Below, one piece after another: positions 34,973 to 46,290 of a stretch of 64,000 bases of DNA. This stretch comes from Anomaloglossus baeobatrachus (taxonomy: Eukaryota; Chordata; Amphibia; Anura; Aromobatidae): assembly GCF_048569485.1 (NCBI RefSeq), contig NC_134355.1, forward strand, positions 556,211,142 through 556,275,141, in the 5' to 3' direction. Each line of letters opens with the position of its first letter. Positions within the stretch are counted from its first letter, which is position 1. The translations under genes were made by a program, and so were the position numbers. Below the pieces are notes generated by a model. That model did no database searches. It was not told the origin of the DNA and saw nothing but the letters and a program-made list of their open reading frames with translations.

Positions 34973-36136
34973 TTGCGCCCCTGAGGCTTCAGTCGTCACA
35001 AGGTACTGCATCTCTTTTAAGATGTACTACTCATCCCGGGTAAGGAGAGGTTAATCGCTCACACACCAAAAACAGTTAGGTGCCTTCCCACTGAGGGGAA
35101 GGCCTAGGGTAGGCAAGGGGTTGGCCATCATGAAGCATGGAACTTTCCCGGTCACTGAGCCAGCCACCTGGGGGGCAGGCACCATTTGGGGAAAAGGGAA
35201 GGAGCATCTTCACACATAGTTAGTTAGCCCTGGGCACAGCTTGAGGTAAGATGCACTTGGAGACCTCGGTCCACCCTATTCTACCTCAGACTTCTGGGAG
35301 CGCCAAAGGGCCCGTGGCTTGGAGCATCCAGGTCAGCCCGTGTTCTCTACAGCTACACAGGATTCCAGGGTCTGCGGTGAGTGCAGGAAACACCCGCGAC
35401 TGTTCCATATTCCACCTACAGCGGGATAGGAGGGACCCAGACCAGAAAGGACTCACAGTGGGAACACCGGCGGTGTCCTCGAATTGCTCGGGATCGGCTG
35501 GGGCCCATCACAGCAGTGACCAGTGCTTCAGGAGCAGCAACCAAGTTACTGAAAGAACTGTGGGGAGCAGAAACACCTCGGCTGCTACTACCATCCTCCC
35601 CAGAGGACACGTGCCTAGGCTAAAAACAGGTACTGTGTGCCTTCAAGAACTGTGTTTAATTGTATCCCTGAAAAAGGAGAGTCACCATTACTTGTGTAGA
35701 GTTTGAAACTAGGGGGCGTGCATTCGTGGGTGGAGCACAGAAAGAACACAAAAGAGAGCTCTGCTACCGGAAACCAGCAGGACACCCTGTGCCTGCAAGG
35801 ACATGTCCACTGAGGAGAATCGCATACCTGAGTGACTTCAAAGATAAACTGTACAACTTGTTTCGACTGCAGCTCCAGGTCCTTGAACTGATTCAAAGCA
35901 TGGCAACTTTGATCAAAGCGGTGCAATCCAAGCAACGGACTCAGCAACCTGCAACTATTGAACTGCCTTCCAGTGCTGATGACCTCCCCTGGCGGCGACG
36001 CGGCAGGAACCTGCTGCCCCAGTTTCCTGATCGTTACGATGCTGATGGGCAGCCAATCTGTCGGCGCTGTGACAAGGTTGGACACTTTGCTCGCGGATGT
36101 CCTTTGAGTGCCCAGAGCCAATGGTTGTCATGGTAG
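34973..36136 (+). mobile_element. LTR element fossil with gag CCHC knuckle
   Basis: Starts TGTTGCGCCCCTGAGGC at the end of the Tc1 fragment. The same LTR start occurs in antisense at 39424-40111. The first 600-700 bp is LTR-like. A gag-like open frame follows (about 35726-36136) with a heptad-like helix region (LFRLQLQVLELIQSMATL) and the zinc knuckle CRRCDKVGHFARGC (CX2CX4HX4C) near its end. Whether the frame belongs to the same insertion as the LTR is inferred from order and spacing. Treated as a broken fossil; right limit uncertain. Confidence 0.6.
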
Positions 36137-36196
36137 CACAGGGTCATGTGATGACTTCTGTAGCGATCATGTGTCACTTCCTCTTACACTCTCACA

Positions 36197-36770
36197 TATT
36201 TAATTTTTTGCCTAGCGGCTTTAGATCATTGTATTTTTGGGATGTGCGATCCATGTCTTTTTCTTCATAGTGTGTTATACAACATTCTATCCCCCTCTTT
36301 TTTTGCTTGGATCTGCACTCTCCCCATTTGGCACAGGTGATTTTAATCAGCAGGAGACTGCAAGAGGGGTCAGCCTTCTTTTTGCTCCCAGTCCACATAT
36401 GGGAGCCAGTGGGAGGTGAGTGCACAGCTCCTCTCACTGTGTGCTGGTGCTGTGTGGTGGCTGCTGTTGTGGTGGTGTCGTGTCAGTGGGGCGGCGCGGC
36501 CTGGAGCCTTGGGGGCTTCGCCTTGCAGCATGGGTGCTGTGAGGCACCAGGTCGCCCGCCCTGCTGGCGCTTTGTCGCTGCAGCGGTGGTCAGTGCACAG
36601 TGCCGCACAAAAAGGTCAGGTTAGGGACCCACTCAAGAGGTTTGCTGTGACGTGGCAGTGGGCTTAATACAATCTGATCAGAATGGTAACAAAAGAACCT
36701 CATGTTCTATTTAATTTTTTGCCTAGCGGCTTTATATCATTGTATTTTTGGGATGTGCGATCCATGTCTT
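36197..36770 (+). repeat. 63-bp direct repeats enclosing about 450 bp
   Basis: TTTTGCCTAGCGGCTTTA...GTGCGATCCATGTCTT occurs at 36197-36259 and 36708-36770 with only one or two differences. The enclosed region holds GGTCAGGTTAGGGACCC and a GGTGGTGTCGTGTCAGTGGG patch. The arrangement could be a tandem duplicate of a dispersed repeat or a terminal-repeat element of Penelope type. No protein domain seen. Confidence 0.55.
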
Positions 36771-37250
36771 CGTCGTCTTCTTCTTTTTCTTCATAGTGTG
36801 TCTCTCACATAGGAGAGCTCCTTTTCTGCAGATCTCAGCTGTGTAGCTGTGATCTGGAGAAATGGAAGAGCGATCAGACTGCTGATCATTAAAGTCCCCT
36901 AGGGGGTTTAGTAAAATAAAAAAAGTTAAACATTTTTTTTAAAAAAATAAAAAAAAAACAAACAAAAAAACCCCATAAAAGTTCAAATCACCCCCCATTT
37001 GCCACATTGAAAATTAAAGAGTTAAAAAAACATACACACATTTGGTATCGGTGCGTTCAGAAACGCCCAACCTATCAAAATATTAAATCAATTAATCTGA
37101 TTGGTAAACGGCGTAGCGACAAAAAAATTCCAAGTGGCAAAATGACGTTTTTTGATAGCTGCGAATTTTGTACAACATGTGATAACAGGCGATCAAAAGG
37201 ATGTTGCTGCGCAAAATGGTACCGTTAAAAACGTCAGCTCAAGACGCAAA
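36771..37250 (+). repeat. Dispersed frog repeat fragment (TTCAAATCACCCCCCATTTG type)
   Basis: A-rich stretch (36905-36975) followed by AAAAGTTCAAATCACCCCCC, TGGTATCGGTGCGTTCAG and GATTGGTAAACGGCGTAGCG, a series I recognise as a very abundant anuran repeat. It is cut on the right by the next inverted-repeat element. Confidence 0.5.
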
Positions 37251-37567
37251 AATACGTAATTACTTACCGGTAATGTGTTTTTTCTGAACCCATGACGGCA
37301 CCACGAGAGAGAGGGGATCCGCCCTTCAAGGACAGGAAACCTCCAGAATAAAAAGGGGCGGCACCTCTCCCCGCATCAGTTGATTACCGAGCATGACAGG
37401 ACCTCCGAAACAAGGAACATCGTTAAAACATATCCCGCCACCATAACCGCCCAGTGAAGAGGAGCGAAAAAAGGAAGCAAACTAGCAACCCCTAAGTGCA
37501 GGGAGGGAATGTAAGGGTGCCGTCATGGGTTCAGAAAAAACACATTACCGGTAAGTAATTACGTATT
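37251..37567. mobile_element. Non-autonomous element with perfect 52-bp TIRs
   Basis: The left arm 37251-37302 (AATACGTAATTACTTACCGG...) and the right arm 37516-37567 are exact reverse complements over all 52 positions. The loop is 213 bp with no coding sequence. Perfect identity suggests recent origin or conversion between arms. The sequence CCATGACGGCACCACGAGAG occurs both inside the left end and again just outside the right arm (about 37578-37599). Confidence 0.8.
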
Positions 37568-37615
37568 TTTCCAGCACCCATGACGGCACCACGAGAGAAT
37601 TACAGAGAGGAAGAC

Positions 37616-37900
37616 TAAAGCCTGGTTTACACGCTTCAATAGATCTTTCAATCCGTCGTCGGGGTCAAGTTGTAAGTGACGCACATCCGGCATCGTTCGT
37701 GACGTATTTGCGTGTGAAACCTACGTGCAATCAAGATTGAACGAAAATACGGTGATCGCATACACGTCGTTTATTCCTCATACATTGGACGTTTTGTTGT
37801 ATGAACCTAGTCAATTGTAACGTGTGACATCCCTCATACGATTTTGATATCTGATACTATGTGCGCAGGTGTGCGCTCTGCACCGCAGCTTAAAAAAGGT
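37616..37900. mobile_element. Partial MITE of family-A type
   Basis: Begins TAAAGCCTGGTTTACACGCT, close to the family-A terminal sequence, and continues with GACGCACATCCGGCATCG. The right end could not be found. Confidence 0.55.
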
Positions 37901-38861
37901 CTGCTTCAGAGCGCAGCTGAAAAGCTGCGTTCTGAAGCGCCTCACAATGTCTGTCATTCACTAATCTCTGTCAGTCCGTCACTATCTCTGTCCCTCACTC
38001 TCTGTCCATGTCAGTCTATCCCCCTCTCTCATATAATCACCGTTCCCCGATCCCCGGCGCTGCACGGCATTCACACTGGTCCGGCGGCTTTTACTGTTTT
38101 GAAAAAGCCGGCCGCCCATTAAACAATCTCGTATTCCCTGCTTTCCCCGCCCACCGGCGCCTATGATTGGTTACAGTGAGACACGCCCCCACGCTGAGTG
38201 ACAGGTGTCACACTGCACCCAATCACAGCAGCCGGTGGGCGTGTCTATACTGTGCAGTGAAATAAATAATTAAATAATTAAAAAAAACGGCGTGCGGTCC
38301 CCCCCAATTTTAATACCAGCCAGATAAAGCCATACGGCTGAAGGCTGGTATTCTCAGGATGGGGAGCTCCACGTTATGGGGAGCCCCCCAGCCTAACAAT
38401 ATCAGCCAACAGCCGCCAAGAATTGCCGCATACATTAGATGCGACAGTTCTGGGACTGTACCCGGCTCTTCCCGATTTGCCCTGGTGCGTTGGCAAATCG
38501 GGGTAATAAGGAGTTATTGGCAGCCCATAGCTGCCAATAAATCCTAGATTAATCATGTCAGGCGTCTATGAGACACCCTCCATGATTAATCTGTAAGTTA
38601 CAGTAAATAAACACACACACCCGAAAAATCCTTTATTAGAAATAAAAAACACACACATATACCCTGGTTCACCACTTTAATCAGCCCCAAAAAGCCCTCC
38701 ATGTCCGGCGTACTCCAGGATGGTCCAGCGTTGCATCCAGCGCTGCTGCATGGAGGTGACCGGAGCTGCAGCAGACACAGCCGCTCCGGTCACCTCCACG
38801 CAGCTAATGAAGACAGCCGCGCAATCAGCTGAACTGTCACTGAGGTTACCCGCTGTCTAAA
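37901..38861 (+). repeat. Dispersed frog repeat (CGGCGTGCGGTCCCCCCC type)
   Basis: Contains a pyrimidine-rich leader, GGCGTGCGGTCCCCCCCAAT, an imperfect hairpin TACCAGCC/GGCTGGTA around 38317-38350, TGGGGAGCTCCACGTTATGG and CGATTTGCCCTGGTGCGTTG, followed by an A-rich tail. The order is one I recognise from many frog genomic sequences. Class not known. CAAT/ATTGG motifs at 38160-38225 suggest it may once have carried a promoter. Confidence 0.5.
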
Positions 38862-39422
38862 GGCCCCTTTACACGCAATGACATCGCTAACGAGATGTCG
38901 TTGGGGGTTACGGAATTCGAGATGCACTTCCGGCCTTGTTAGCGACGTTGTTGCGTGTGACATGCAGGAGCGACCGTTAACGAGCGATAATACTCACCAT
39001 ATCGATGCTCGTTGACACGCTGTCTAGTTCCCAAATATCATTGCTGCTGCAGGTACGATGTTGTTCGTCGTTCCTGCGGCACCACACATCGCTATGTGTG
39101 ACACCGCAGGAACGAGGAACCTCACCGTACCTGCGGCCGCCCGCAATGAAGAAGGAAGGAGGTGGACAGGATGTTACGTCCCGCTCATCTCCGCTTCTAT
39201 TGGGCGGCCGCTTAGTGACGTCGCTGTGTCGTCGAACGAACCGCCCCCTTAGAAAGGAGGCGGTTCGCCGGTCACAGCGACGTCGCTAGGCAGGTATGTG
39301 TGACGGGTCCTAGCGATGTTATGCGCCACGGGCAGCGATTTGCCCGTGACGCACAACCGATGGGGGCGGGAACGCACGCTAGCTATATTGGTAATGATAT
39401 CGCAGCGTGTAAAGTAGCCTTT
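38862..39422. mobile_element. Family-A MITE, complete
   Basis: Ends CTAAAGGCCCCTTTACACGC and GCGTGTAAAGTAGCCTTTA pair as TIRs. Internal CGAACCGCCCCCTTAGAAAGG (39235-39258) and GATGTTACGTCCCGCTC match other copies. About 560 bp, non-coding. Confidence 0.8.
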
Positions 39423-39423
39423 A

Positions 39424-40111
39424 CTCTAATCCCTTTAGAGATCAGTCTGGTGTGGTGTCCGGTGGGTTCCCTCCTTATAGCGCCTGTCAGTGGATCCCTG
39501 ACTTGAAGCTACATGGGGACCTGGGTTTTCACGAGTAGTATTCTTGTCCCTATGTGCAGGTGCCGCGGTTCCAATATGGGGTCTGGCTTGATGCGAGGCC
39601 CCGCATCCTCTCTGGCACTATGCTGTTGGCACTGTGTGGCCAGGGAAGCTTGAAACCAAAGTGAAGTATGATCTTCCCTATGGTCCTGCCGCCCGGTGTG
39701 GCGCCGGTTCCGAGGGGAGCAGATGCACTCTCCACACGGCAATCGTGTGAACTCTTCTTCCTTCCCACAGGAGCATCCGTGAGGCACATCTGCTCCCTTC
39801 CTCTCCTGCTGGAGAACTCTCTAACTGTTGTGTTGGCTCCTGAATCCCCCTACTGGCTGCACCTCCCCCCTCCCAGGTCCTAAGCTAGTGGGACTGGGGC
39901 CCCTGTTGGAGGGCATCCTGTAAATGCTACTCTGTCAGTGACCCCGTAATTACCCTACCCTAGCCCAGTCCCCAGTGGGAACAGGGCAACCTGGTGTGTA
40001 TTTGAGTGTGTAATGTGATGAAACCGGGACTGACCTCAGGATCCGAGTTTAGCATTACACCCAAATTTGGGTGCAATACTCTGTGGCGACTGAAGCCTCA
40101 GGGGCGCCACA
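39424..40111 (-). mobile_element. Solo LTR, antisense (TGTGGCGCCCCTGAGG family)
   Basis: Read on the minus strand the right end starts TGTGGCGCCCCTGAGGCTTC, matching the LTR start at 34973. It abuts the minisatellite at 40112. The left boundary is approximate and no target duplication was found. Confidence 0.55.
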
Positions 40112-40281
40112 ACTGCGGCTGTGGAGCCTCCTGCGTGCACTGTGGATGTGTCCTGTCATGTGACTGTGGTAGTGGAGTCTCCTGTGGATGTGTCTTGTGA
40201 TTTGATTAAGGCTTTGGAACCTCCTGCATGCACTGTGGATGTGTCCTGTGATGTGACTGCAGCTGTGGAACCTCCTGTGCG

Positions 40282-42486
40282 TGTAGCGCCCTGGAAAAAC
40301 AGGTAGTTGAACATGTAAGCCCCCGCATAACAGCCATCCCACGAAGGGTTAAATCAGCCGACCTGAAACCCTAGTCACCCCCCTCAGGGAAGGACGGACA
40401 CACCAGTGGGCGGGACCAGGTGGATAGGGAACGCCCACCTAGGGGTCTGGAGAGCCCGGGGCGGGAAAACAGAGCAGATCAGTGAAGGTAGAGTTCAAGT
40501 GAGGAGTGAAGTCTGGCAGTTGCCAGGGTCAGAGCCCTGACACCTTGGCTAGGTATCAGACGGTAGCCAGGGTCTGCAGGAGACGGGAAGACGGCTGCTG
40601 GAGATCCGAGGTGGACCGGGACAGGGTTGGAGCCCGTGTGCACAGAGGGGGTACTTGGACCCTGAAGCCAGGACCGGCACCAACGGCCTAGCTAATTTAC
40701 CAATTGAGGGCAGGATTTTAGGTCCTGTCCCAACCTAAGTCCCGAAAAGTAGACAACCACCTACAGAGAGGGATAGGGTAACCACCAGGGCCCGTAGATC
40801 CCAAGGGTCAGCGTCAGACGGGCACAGCTCCCAACCAAAGGACCGGGAGCGGACTCCTGTGTTTCAAACCAGGAAGTCCTATCTACAAATCACTGAGTAC
40901 AGAGGATAGAGACTTTGACTACTGTGGCGCCCTGGACTAGCCAGCTAGCCACAGACAAAACACACAACCCCCCCCCCCCCACCCCCAGACAGTTACATTA
41001 GTCAGACAAAAACCCTTGTTGCCTCCCTCCAGGGTCTGATGTCCACACCAGGTGGGGCGGAGCCAGGGGGTTGGCCCCACCCGCCGAGGAGTTCACAGGC
41101 CTGGAGGCGGGAAAAGCAGTAGTTCAGTTCAGGAGGTGAAAGCGAGAGGTCAAAAACTGCAGGTGTTTGGGTAGGAGCCCAGGCACTGACAGCAAGGTTG
41201 GCAGACGGTGGTGGCCGTCTGCAGGAGTTGGTGGAACTCCGCAGAGCCGTAAGGACCGGGGCTGGGCGGTGGCCCACCGATACCGGACCGGGGAACAGAG
41301 TGAAGCTAACCACACAGGCAGGGCCATCGGACCCCGACCAGGCTTGGAGCCGCCGTCAATAGCCAAATCCGAATGTGACAGGAACCCCCGGGGTTCCCTA
41401 ACAACCAAGTCCCGATTGAAGGCAACCGCTCACACAGCCACCGCCACAGGCTAGAGATCCAAGGGCCAGTGCCTGCGGGCAAAACGGGCTCCTCCGGCAC
41501 CTATACACCGGGGAGCGGACTACCGTTGGGAAGCCATCGGAGTCAACACAGTACACAAAGATGCAGGGAAAGACAGCCACCATCACCTGTCCGGGGAGAG
41601 ACACTGCAGCCGGCTGCGGGACCCGTCCATCCAACCGTTTGGTTTACCGGAGACTTTGTGCATCTCTTGCTGAGTGAGTACACCAGTGCCATCCGGCACT
41701 GCGCCGCGCTGTCCCTGCAACCCTGCCTCCCCGTCACACCATCGGGCCTCGGGACCACCCACCCCTATCCACGGAGGGGGAGAACAACATCCCAGCTGCT
41801 CCCTACCATCGCTCCCGGGATCCCCGTCACCAGCAGCGGTGGTGCCCATCTTCACCACAACCCGTGGGTGGCGTCACGGCCTAAATCCCCACACAAACCA
41901 CCCCCTTTTAACTCACGGGTGAGGAGCGCCGCTCGAGTCCCCGGATCTGGCCCACCGCTCGAGCCACCGAGCAGCAGCAGCGCCGGACCCGAGCGTTAGC
42001 GAGCGCAGCGCCCCGCCGCCAGCGACACTACCAACCCAGGTGTGGGATCAGATGGTGGCCGGCTGCCGCAGCCGGCCACCATCACCTTGGTTTACCACAG
42101 CCGGCCACCAACACCTTGGTTTACCACAGGATTCGTGTGCTTTATTTGACCGTGAGTAACATCCCCGGCCTGGCCGGGTGCGCCGGCCCCTGCACTCACT
42201 ATCCTCAACACAAAGACATTGGGTCCCGGGACATACATCCCTACCCACGGAGGGGTTAACATCCACCTTCCAGCCCAATGCCCCCGGGAGCCCCGCAACG
42301 GCAGCGGTGGTGCTACATCTCACCACACACCGTGGGTGGCGTCACAGACATCTTACAAACAATCCCGTATAAATATGTCCCCTTTTATTCGGAGTGTCCG
42401 CGCGACCCCCGGGTCCGGAGAACCCCTCGAGCCGTACCGTAGATCCGAATCAGAGCAGCACCGGCTGCTGGCACGGGGGCGGCACA
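40282..42486 (+). mobile_element. LTR of the 1.1-kb family, split by a second LTR
   Basis: Begins TGTAGCGCCCTGGAAAAAC inside the minisatellite and ends GGGGCGGCACA. The remaining length after removing the insert at 40923-42027 is about 1.1 kb, matching the other family members. The flanks read TGTGCG and TGTGCA, an imperfect 5-6-bp duplication. Confidence 0.75.
40923..42027 (+). mobile_element. Solo LTR, about 1.1 kb, nested in a related LTR
   Basis: Begins TGTGGCGCCCTGGACTAG and ends CCGCCAGCGACA, with CTAC duplicated exactly at 40919-40922 and 42028-42031. Same orientation as its host LTR. The host and guest are diverged from one another, so at least two waves of this family occurred. Confidence 0.85.
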
Positions 42487-43799
42487 TGTGCACCATGGAT
42501 GTGCCCCTGTGATATGACTGCAGCTGTGGAACCTCCTGCGTGTGTTACGCCCTGGACTAGTCAGGTAGACCCTTGCACAAACACCCTACCCCTAAAAAGG
42601 TATCAGTAGCCAACCTAAAAACCCTGAGTCACCCCTCTCATGTGTTGACGTTGGAGCCAAGCGGTTGGCCTCGCCCTCTGATGAGTTCGGATAGCCTGAG
42701 GTGGGAAAAACACGCAGATCAGTTAGGAGAGGAGAGTAGTTGGAAAGGAGTAACGTCTGTCAGGGATTTGGGTAGGAGCCTGGATACCCTGTGGCCAGGG
42801 GGCAGACGGTGGAGGCCACCTGCAGGAGCCGGGAAGACAACCAGTGGAACAGTCAGGGACTGGGACAGGGTAGTAGCCCGCCGGTACCGAACCGGGGAAC
42901 CGAACGGAAACCGGAGGGGTACTCAGACCCAGTACGAGGCCCAGAAGCCACTGGACCGAGTCGAATTCACTGATTGGGGTCTGGACCTTAGGTTCTTTCC
43001 CACCCAAGTCCAGACTGAAGGCAACAGCCCAACGAGGGGGATAGAAAGCCACCGCCCAGGCAAAGAGATCCCACGGGCCAGCGTCTGCGGGCAAACGGGC
43101 TCCCCGACATCCACTAGCCGGGGAGCGGACTCCCGTCGCTGAAGCGAAGGAAGTCAGCATTCTACTAAAAAGGTGCAGGAGAAAGGAGGAAACCACCAAC
43201 CTGACTAAGGGGCAAAGCGCAGCTGGCTGCGGGCACCGACCACCAGGGCCGGATTATAGGCGGGGCAGGCGGGGCTTCAGCCCCGGGGCCCCCACCAAAA
43301 GAGCTTCCAAGGGGGCCCCCACCACCAGGGCCATACTTGCCACCCGTCAGCAATTTTTTTTCTTTTCTTCACACCCGATCCCCCTCCGTAAAGACAGTCT
43401 AAATCAGCTGTGTTTTCAAGGGGGGGGAAGCACCTACATTTATTTGTATCTGCGTCTCTAAGACGCAAAAACAAACTGCGGGCGCAGGACGCTGATTGAC
43501 CTCGGAAGTACCATCGCCTGTACTTCCGGGGTCAGAGGTGTGCCTGCTCCCTGCTCTGCTGCGGCGTCCAATGCTGCGGTCGTCACAGCAGGACGCCGCG
43601 GATGTCACAGCAGGACGCAGCGTAGAAGACCCACGCGCGTGGCCGCGGAGGAGAAGACCCACGCGCGCGGCCAGGAGAGGAGACTAACCGGAGCAGGAGG
43701 ATGGCTGCGGCACCGGAACAGCAGCAGGAGGATGGCGGCCTATACCGGAGCAGCAGGAGGATGGCGGCCTATACCGGAGCAGCAGGAGGAAGACATCAG

Positions 43800-45112
43800 A
43801 GCAGGTAGGGGCAGAGCTGAAGAAAGATGTGTGGTGTGATGCAGAGCTGTGTGTGTGTGAGTGAGTGTGTGAGAAGCAGAGCTGTGTGTGTGTGTGTGTG
43901 TGAAGCAGAGCTGTGTGTGTGTGAAGCAGAGCTGTGTGTGTGTGAGTGAGTGTGTGTGAAGCAGAGCTGTGTGTGTGTGAAGCAGAGCTGTGTGTGTGTG
44001 AAGCAGAGCTGTGTGTGTGTGTGAAGCAGAGCTGTGTGTGTGTGTGTGAAGCAGAGCTGTGTGTGTGTGTGAAGCAGAGCCGTGTGTATGTGTGAAGCAG
44101 AGCCGTGTGTGTGTGAAGCAGAGCTGTGTGTGTGTGTGAAGCAGAGCTGTGTGTGTGTGTGTGAAGCAGAGCCGTGTGTGTGTGTGTGTGTGAAGCAGAG
44201 CTGAAGAAAGATGTGTGGTGTGAAGCAGAGCTGTGTGTGTGTGAAGCAGAGCTGTGTGTGTGTGTGAAGCAGAGCTGAAGAAAGATGTGTGGTGTGATGC
44301 AGAGCTGTGTGTGTGTGAGTGTGTGAGAAGCAGAGCTGTGTGTGTGAGAAGCAGAGCTGTGTGTGTGTGTGAAACAGAGCTGTGTGTGTGTGTGTGTGTG
44401 AAGCAGAGCCGTGTGTGTGTGAAGCAGAGCTGTGTGTGTGTGTTTAGCAGAGCTGAAGAAAGATGTGTGGTGTGAAGCAGAGCTCTGTGTGTGTGTGTGT
44501 GTGTGTGTGTGAAGCAGAGCTGTGTGTGTGTGTGAAGCAGAGCCGTGTGTGTGAAGCAGAGCTGTGTGTGTGTGTGTGTGAAGCAGAGCTGAAGAAAGAT
44601 GTGTGGTGTGAAGCAGAGCTGTGTGTGTGTGTGTGTGTGAAGTAGAGCTGTGTGTGTGTGTGTGTGTGTGTGTGAAGCAGAGCTGAAGAAAGATGTGTGG
44701 TGTGAAGCAGAGCTGTGTGTGTGTGTGTGTGTGTGTGAAGCAGAGCTGTGTGTGTGTGTGTGAAGCAGAGCTGAAGAAAGATGTGTGGTGTGAAGCAGAG
44801 CTGTGTGTGTGTGTGTGTGTGAAGCAGAGCTGTGTGTGTGTGCTTGTGTGAAGCAGAGTTGAAGAAAGATGTGTGTGTGTGAAGCAGAGCTGTGTGTGTG
44901 TGAAGCAGAGCTGTGTGTGTGTGAAGCAGAGCTGAAGAAAGATGTGTGGTGTGAAGCAGAGCTGTGTGTGTGTGTGAAGCAGAGCTGTGTGTGTGTGTGT
45001 GTGAAGCAGAGCTGTCTGTGTGTGTGTGAAGCAGAGCTGAAGAAAGATGTGTGGTGTGAAGCAGAGCTGTGTGTGTGTGTGTGTGTGTGAAGCAGAGCTG
45101 TGTGTGTGTACT
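43800..45112 (+). repeat. Compound GT-repeat minisatellite
   Basis: Units of GAAGCAGAGCTG separated by (TG)n runs of varying length, with GAAGAAAGATGTGTGGTG inserted in about one unit of four. A 498-residue minus-strand frame (His-Thr-rich) is created by the repeat and is not a gene. Confidence 0.9.
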
Positions 45113-45663
45113 ATATGGGTCCCCCAGAGCGCTAAGCCACCCATCCCAGTAATGTGTACGCCACCAGAGCTGTTTGCCACTCCAGTAACGTCTATGCCCC
45201 CCCCCAGTAATGTCTATGCCCCCTGCCCCTCCTGTAATGTATATATTGTAGGCCCCAGCCCCTCCTGTGATGTATATACAGCAGTGCTGTGTCAGTGTGC
45301 ATGGTGTGCAGTCATGTCTGTTATTGATGGCCATCATGCAACACAGCCACATGTCCTGGAGGAGCTGGAAACAAGCGGGGGAGGTGAGTGAGGCTGCCGG
45401 TGACTTCTCCATATTAACACCTGTAATGCGTCTGTGTCTGATGTATGTCAGTGTATATGACTGTGCATATATTTGTCTGTTTAAATGTATTTTTGTGAAT
45501 TCGTCTTCAAATATGTATATGTACGTATGCCTGTATGTGTATGTGCGTGTCTGTGTGTGGATGGGGCCCACTGAGACTCAACCGGGGACCACAAAAACCT
45601 GGAGCCGTCCCTGGCTGCCTTAACATTGGGATCAATTAAAAATATGTGAGTAACTCTACTTTC

Positions 45664-46290
45664 TGTGTATAAGTGACGGCTGTGAGTGATCCTGGACTGT
45701 ATCTGTATTGTGCTGTGTGTATAAGTGACAGCTGTGAGTGATCCTGGACTGTGTCTGTATTGTGCTGTGTGTATAAGTGACGGCTGTGAGTGATCCTGGA
45801 CTGTGTCTGTATTGTGCTGTGTGTATAAGTGACAGCTGTGAGTGATCCTGGACTGTGTCTGTATTGTGCTGTGTGTATAAGTGACAGCTGTGAGTGATCC
45901 TGGACTGTGTCTGTATTGTACTGTGTGTATAAGTGACAGCTGTGAGTGATCCTGGACTGTGTCTGTATTGTGCTGTGTGTATAAGTGACAGCTGTGAGTG
46001 ATCCTGGACTGTGTCTGTATTGTGCTGTGTGTATAAGTGACAGCTGTGAGTGATCCTGGACTGTGTCTGTATTGTGCTGTGTGTATAAGTGACAGCTGTG
46101 AGTGATCCTGGACTGTGTCTGTATTGTGCTGTGTGTATAAGTGACAGCTGTGAGTGATCCTGGACTGTGTCTATATTGTACTGTGTGTATAAGTGACTGC
46201 TGTGAGTGATCCTGGACTGTGTCTATATTGTACTGTGTATAAGTGACTGCTGTGAGTGATCCTGGACTGTATCTGTATTGTAGTACTGTA
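45664..46290 (+). repeat. 52-bp minisatellite, about 12 copies
   Basis: GTGTATAAGTGACAGCTGTG and AGTGATCCTGGACTGTGTCT recur every 52 bp. Middle copies are nearly identical; the outer copies differ. Confidence 0.9.

Noticed and set aside
43684-45571. 498- and 375-residue minus-strand His/Thr/Ser-rich frames
   Set aside because: They are translations of the GAAGCAGAGCTG/(TG)n microsatellite in two frames.
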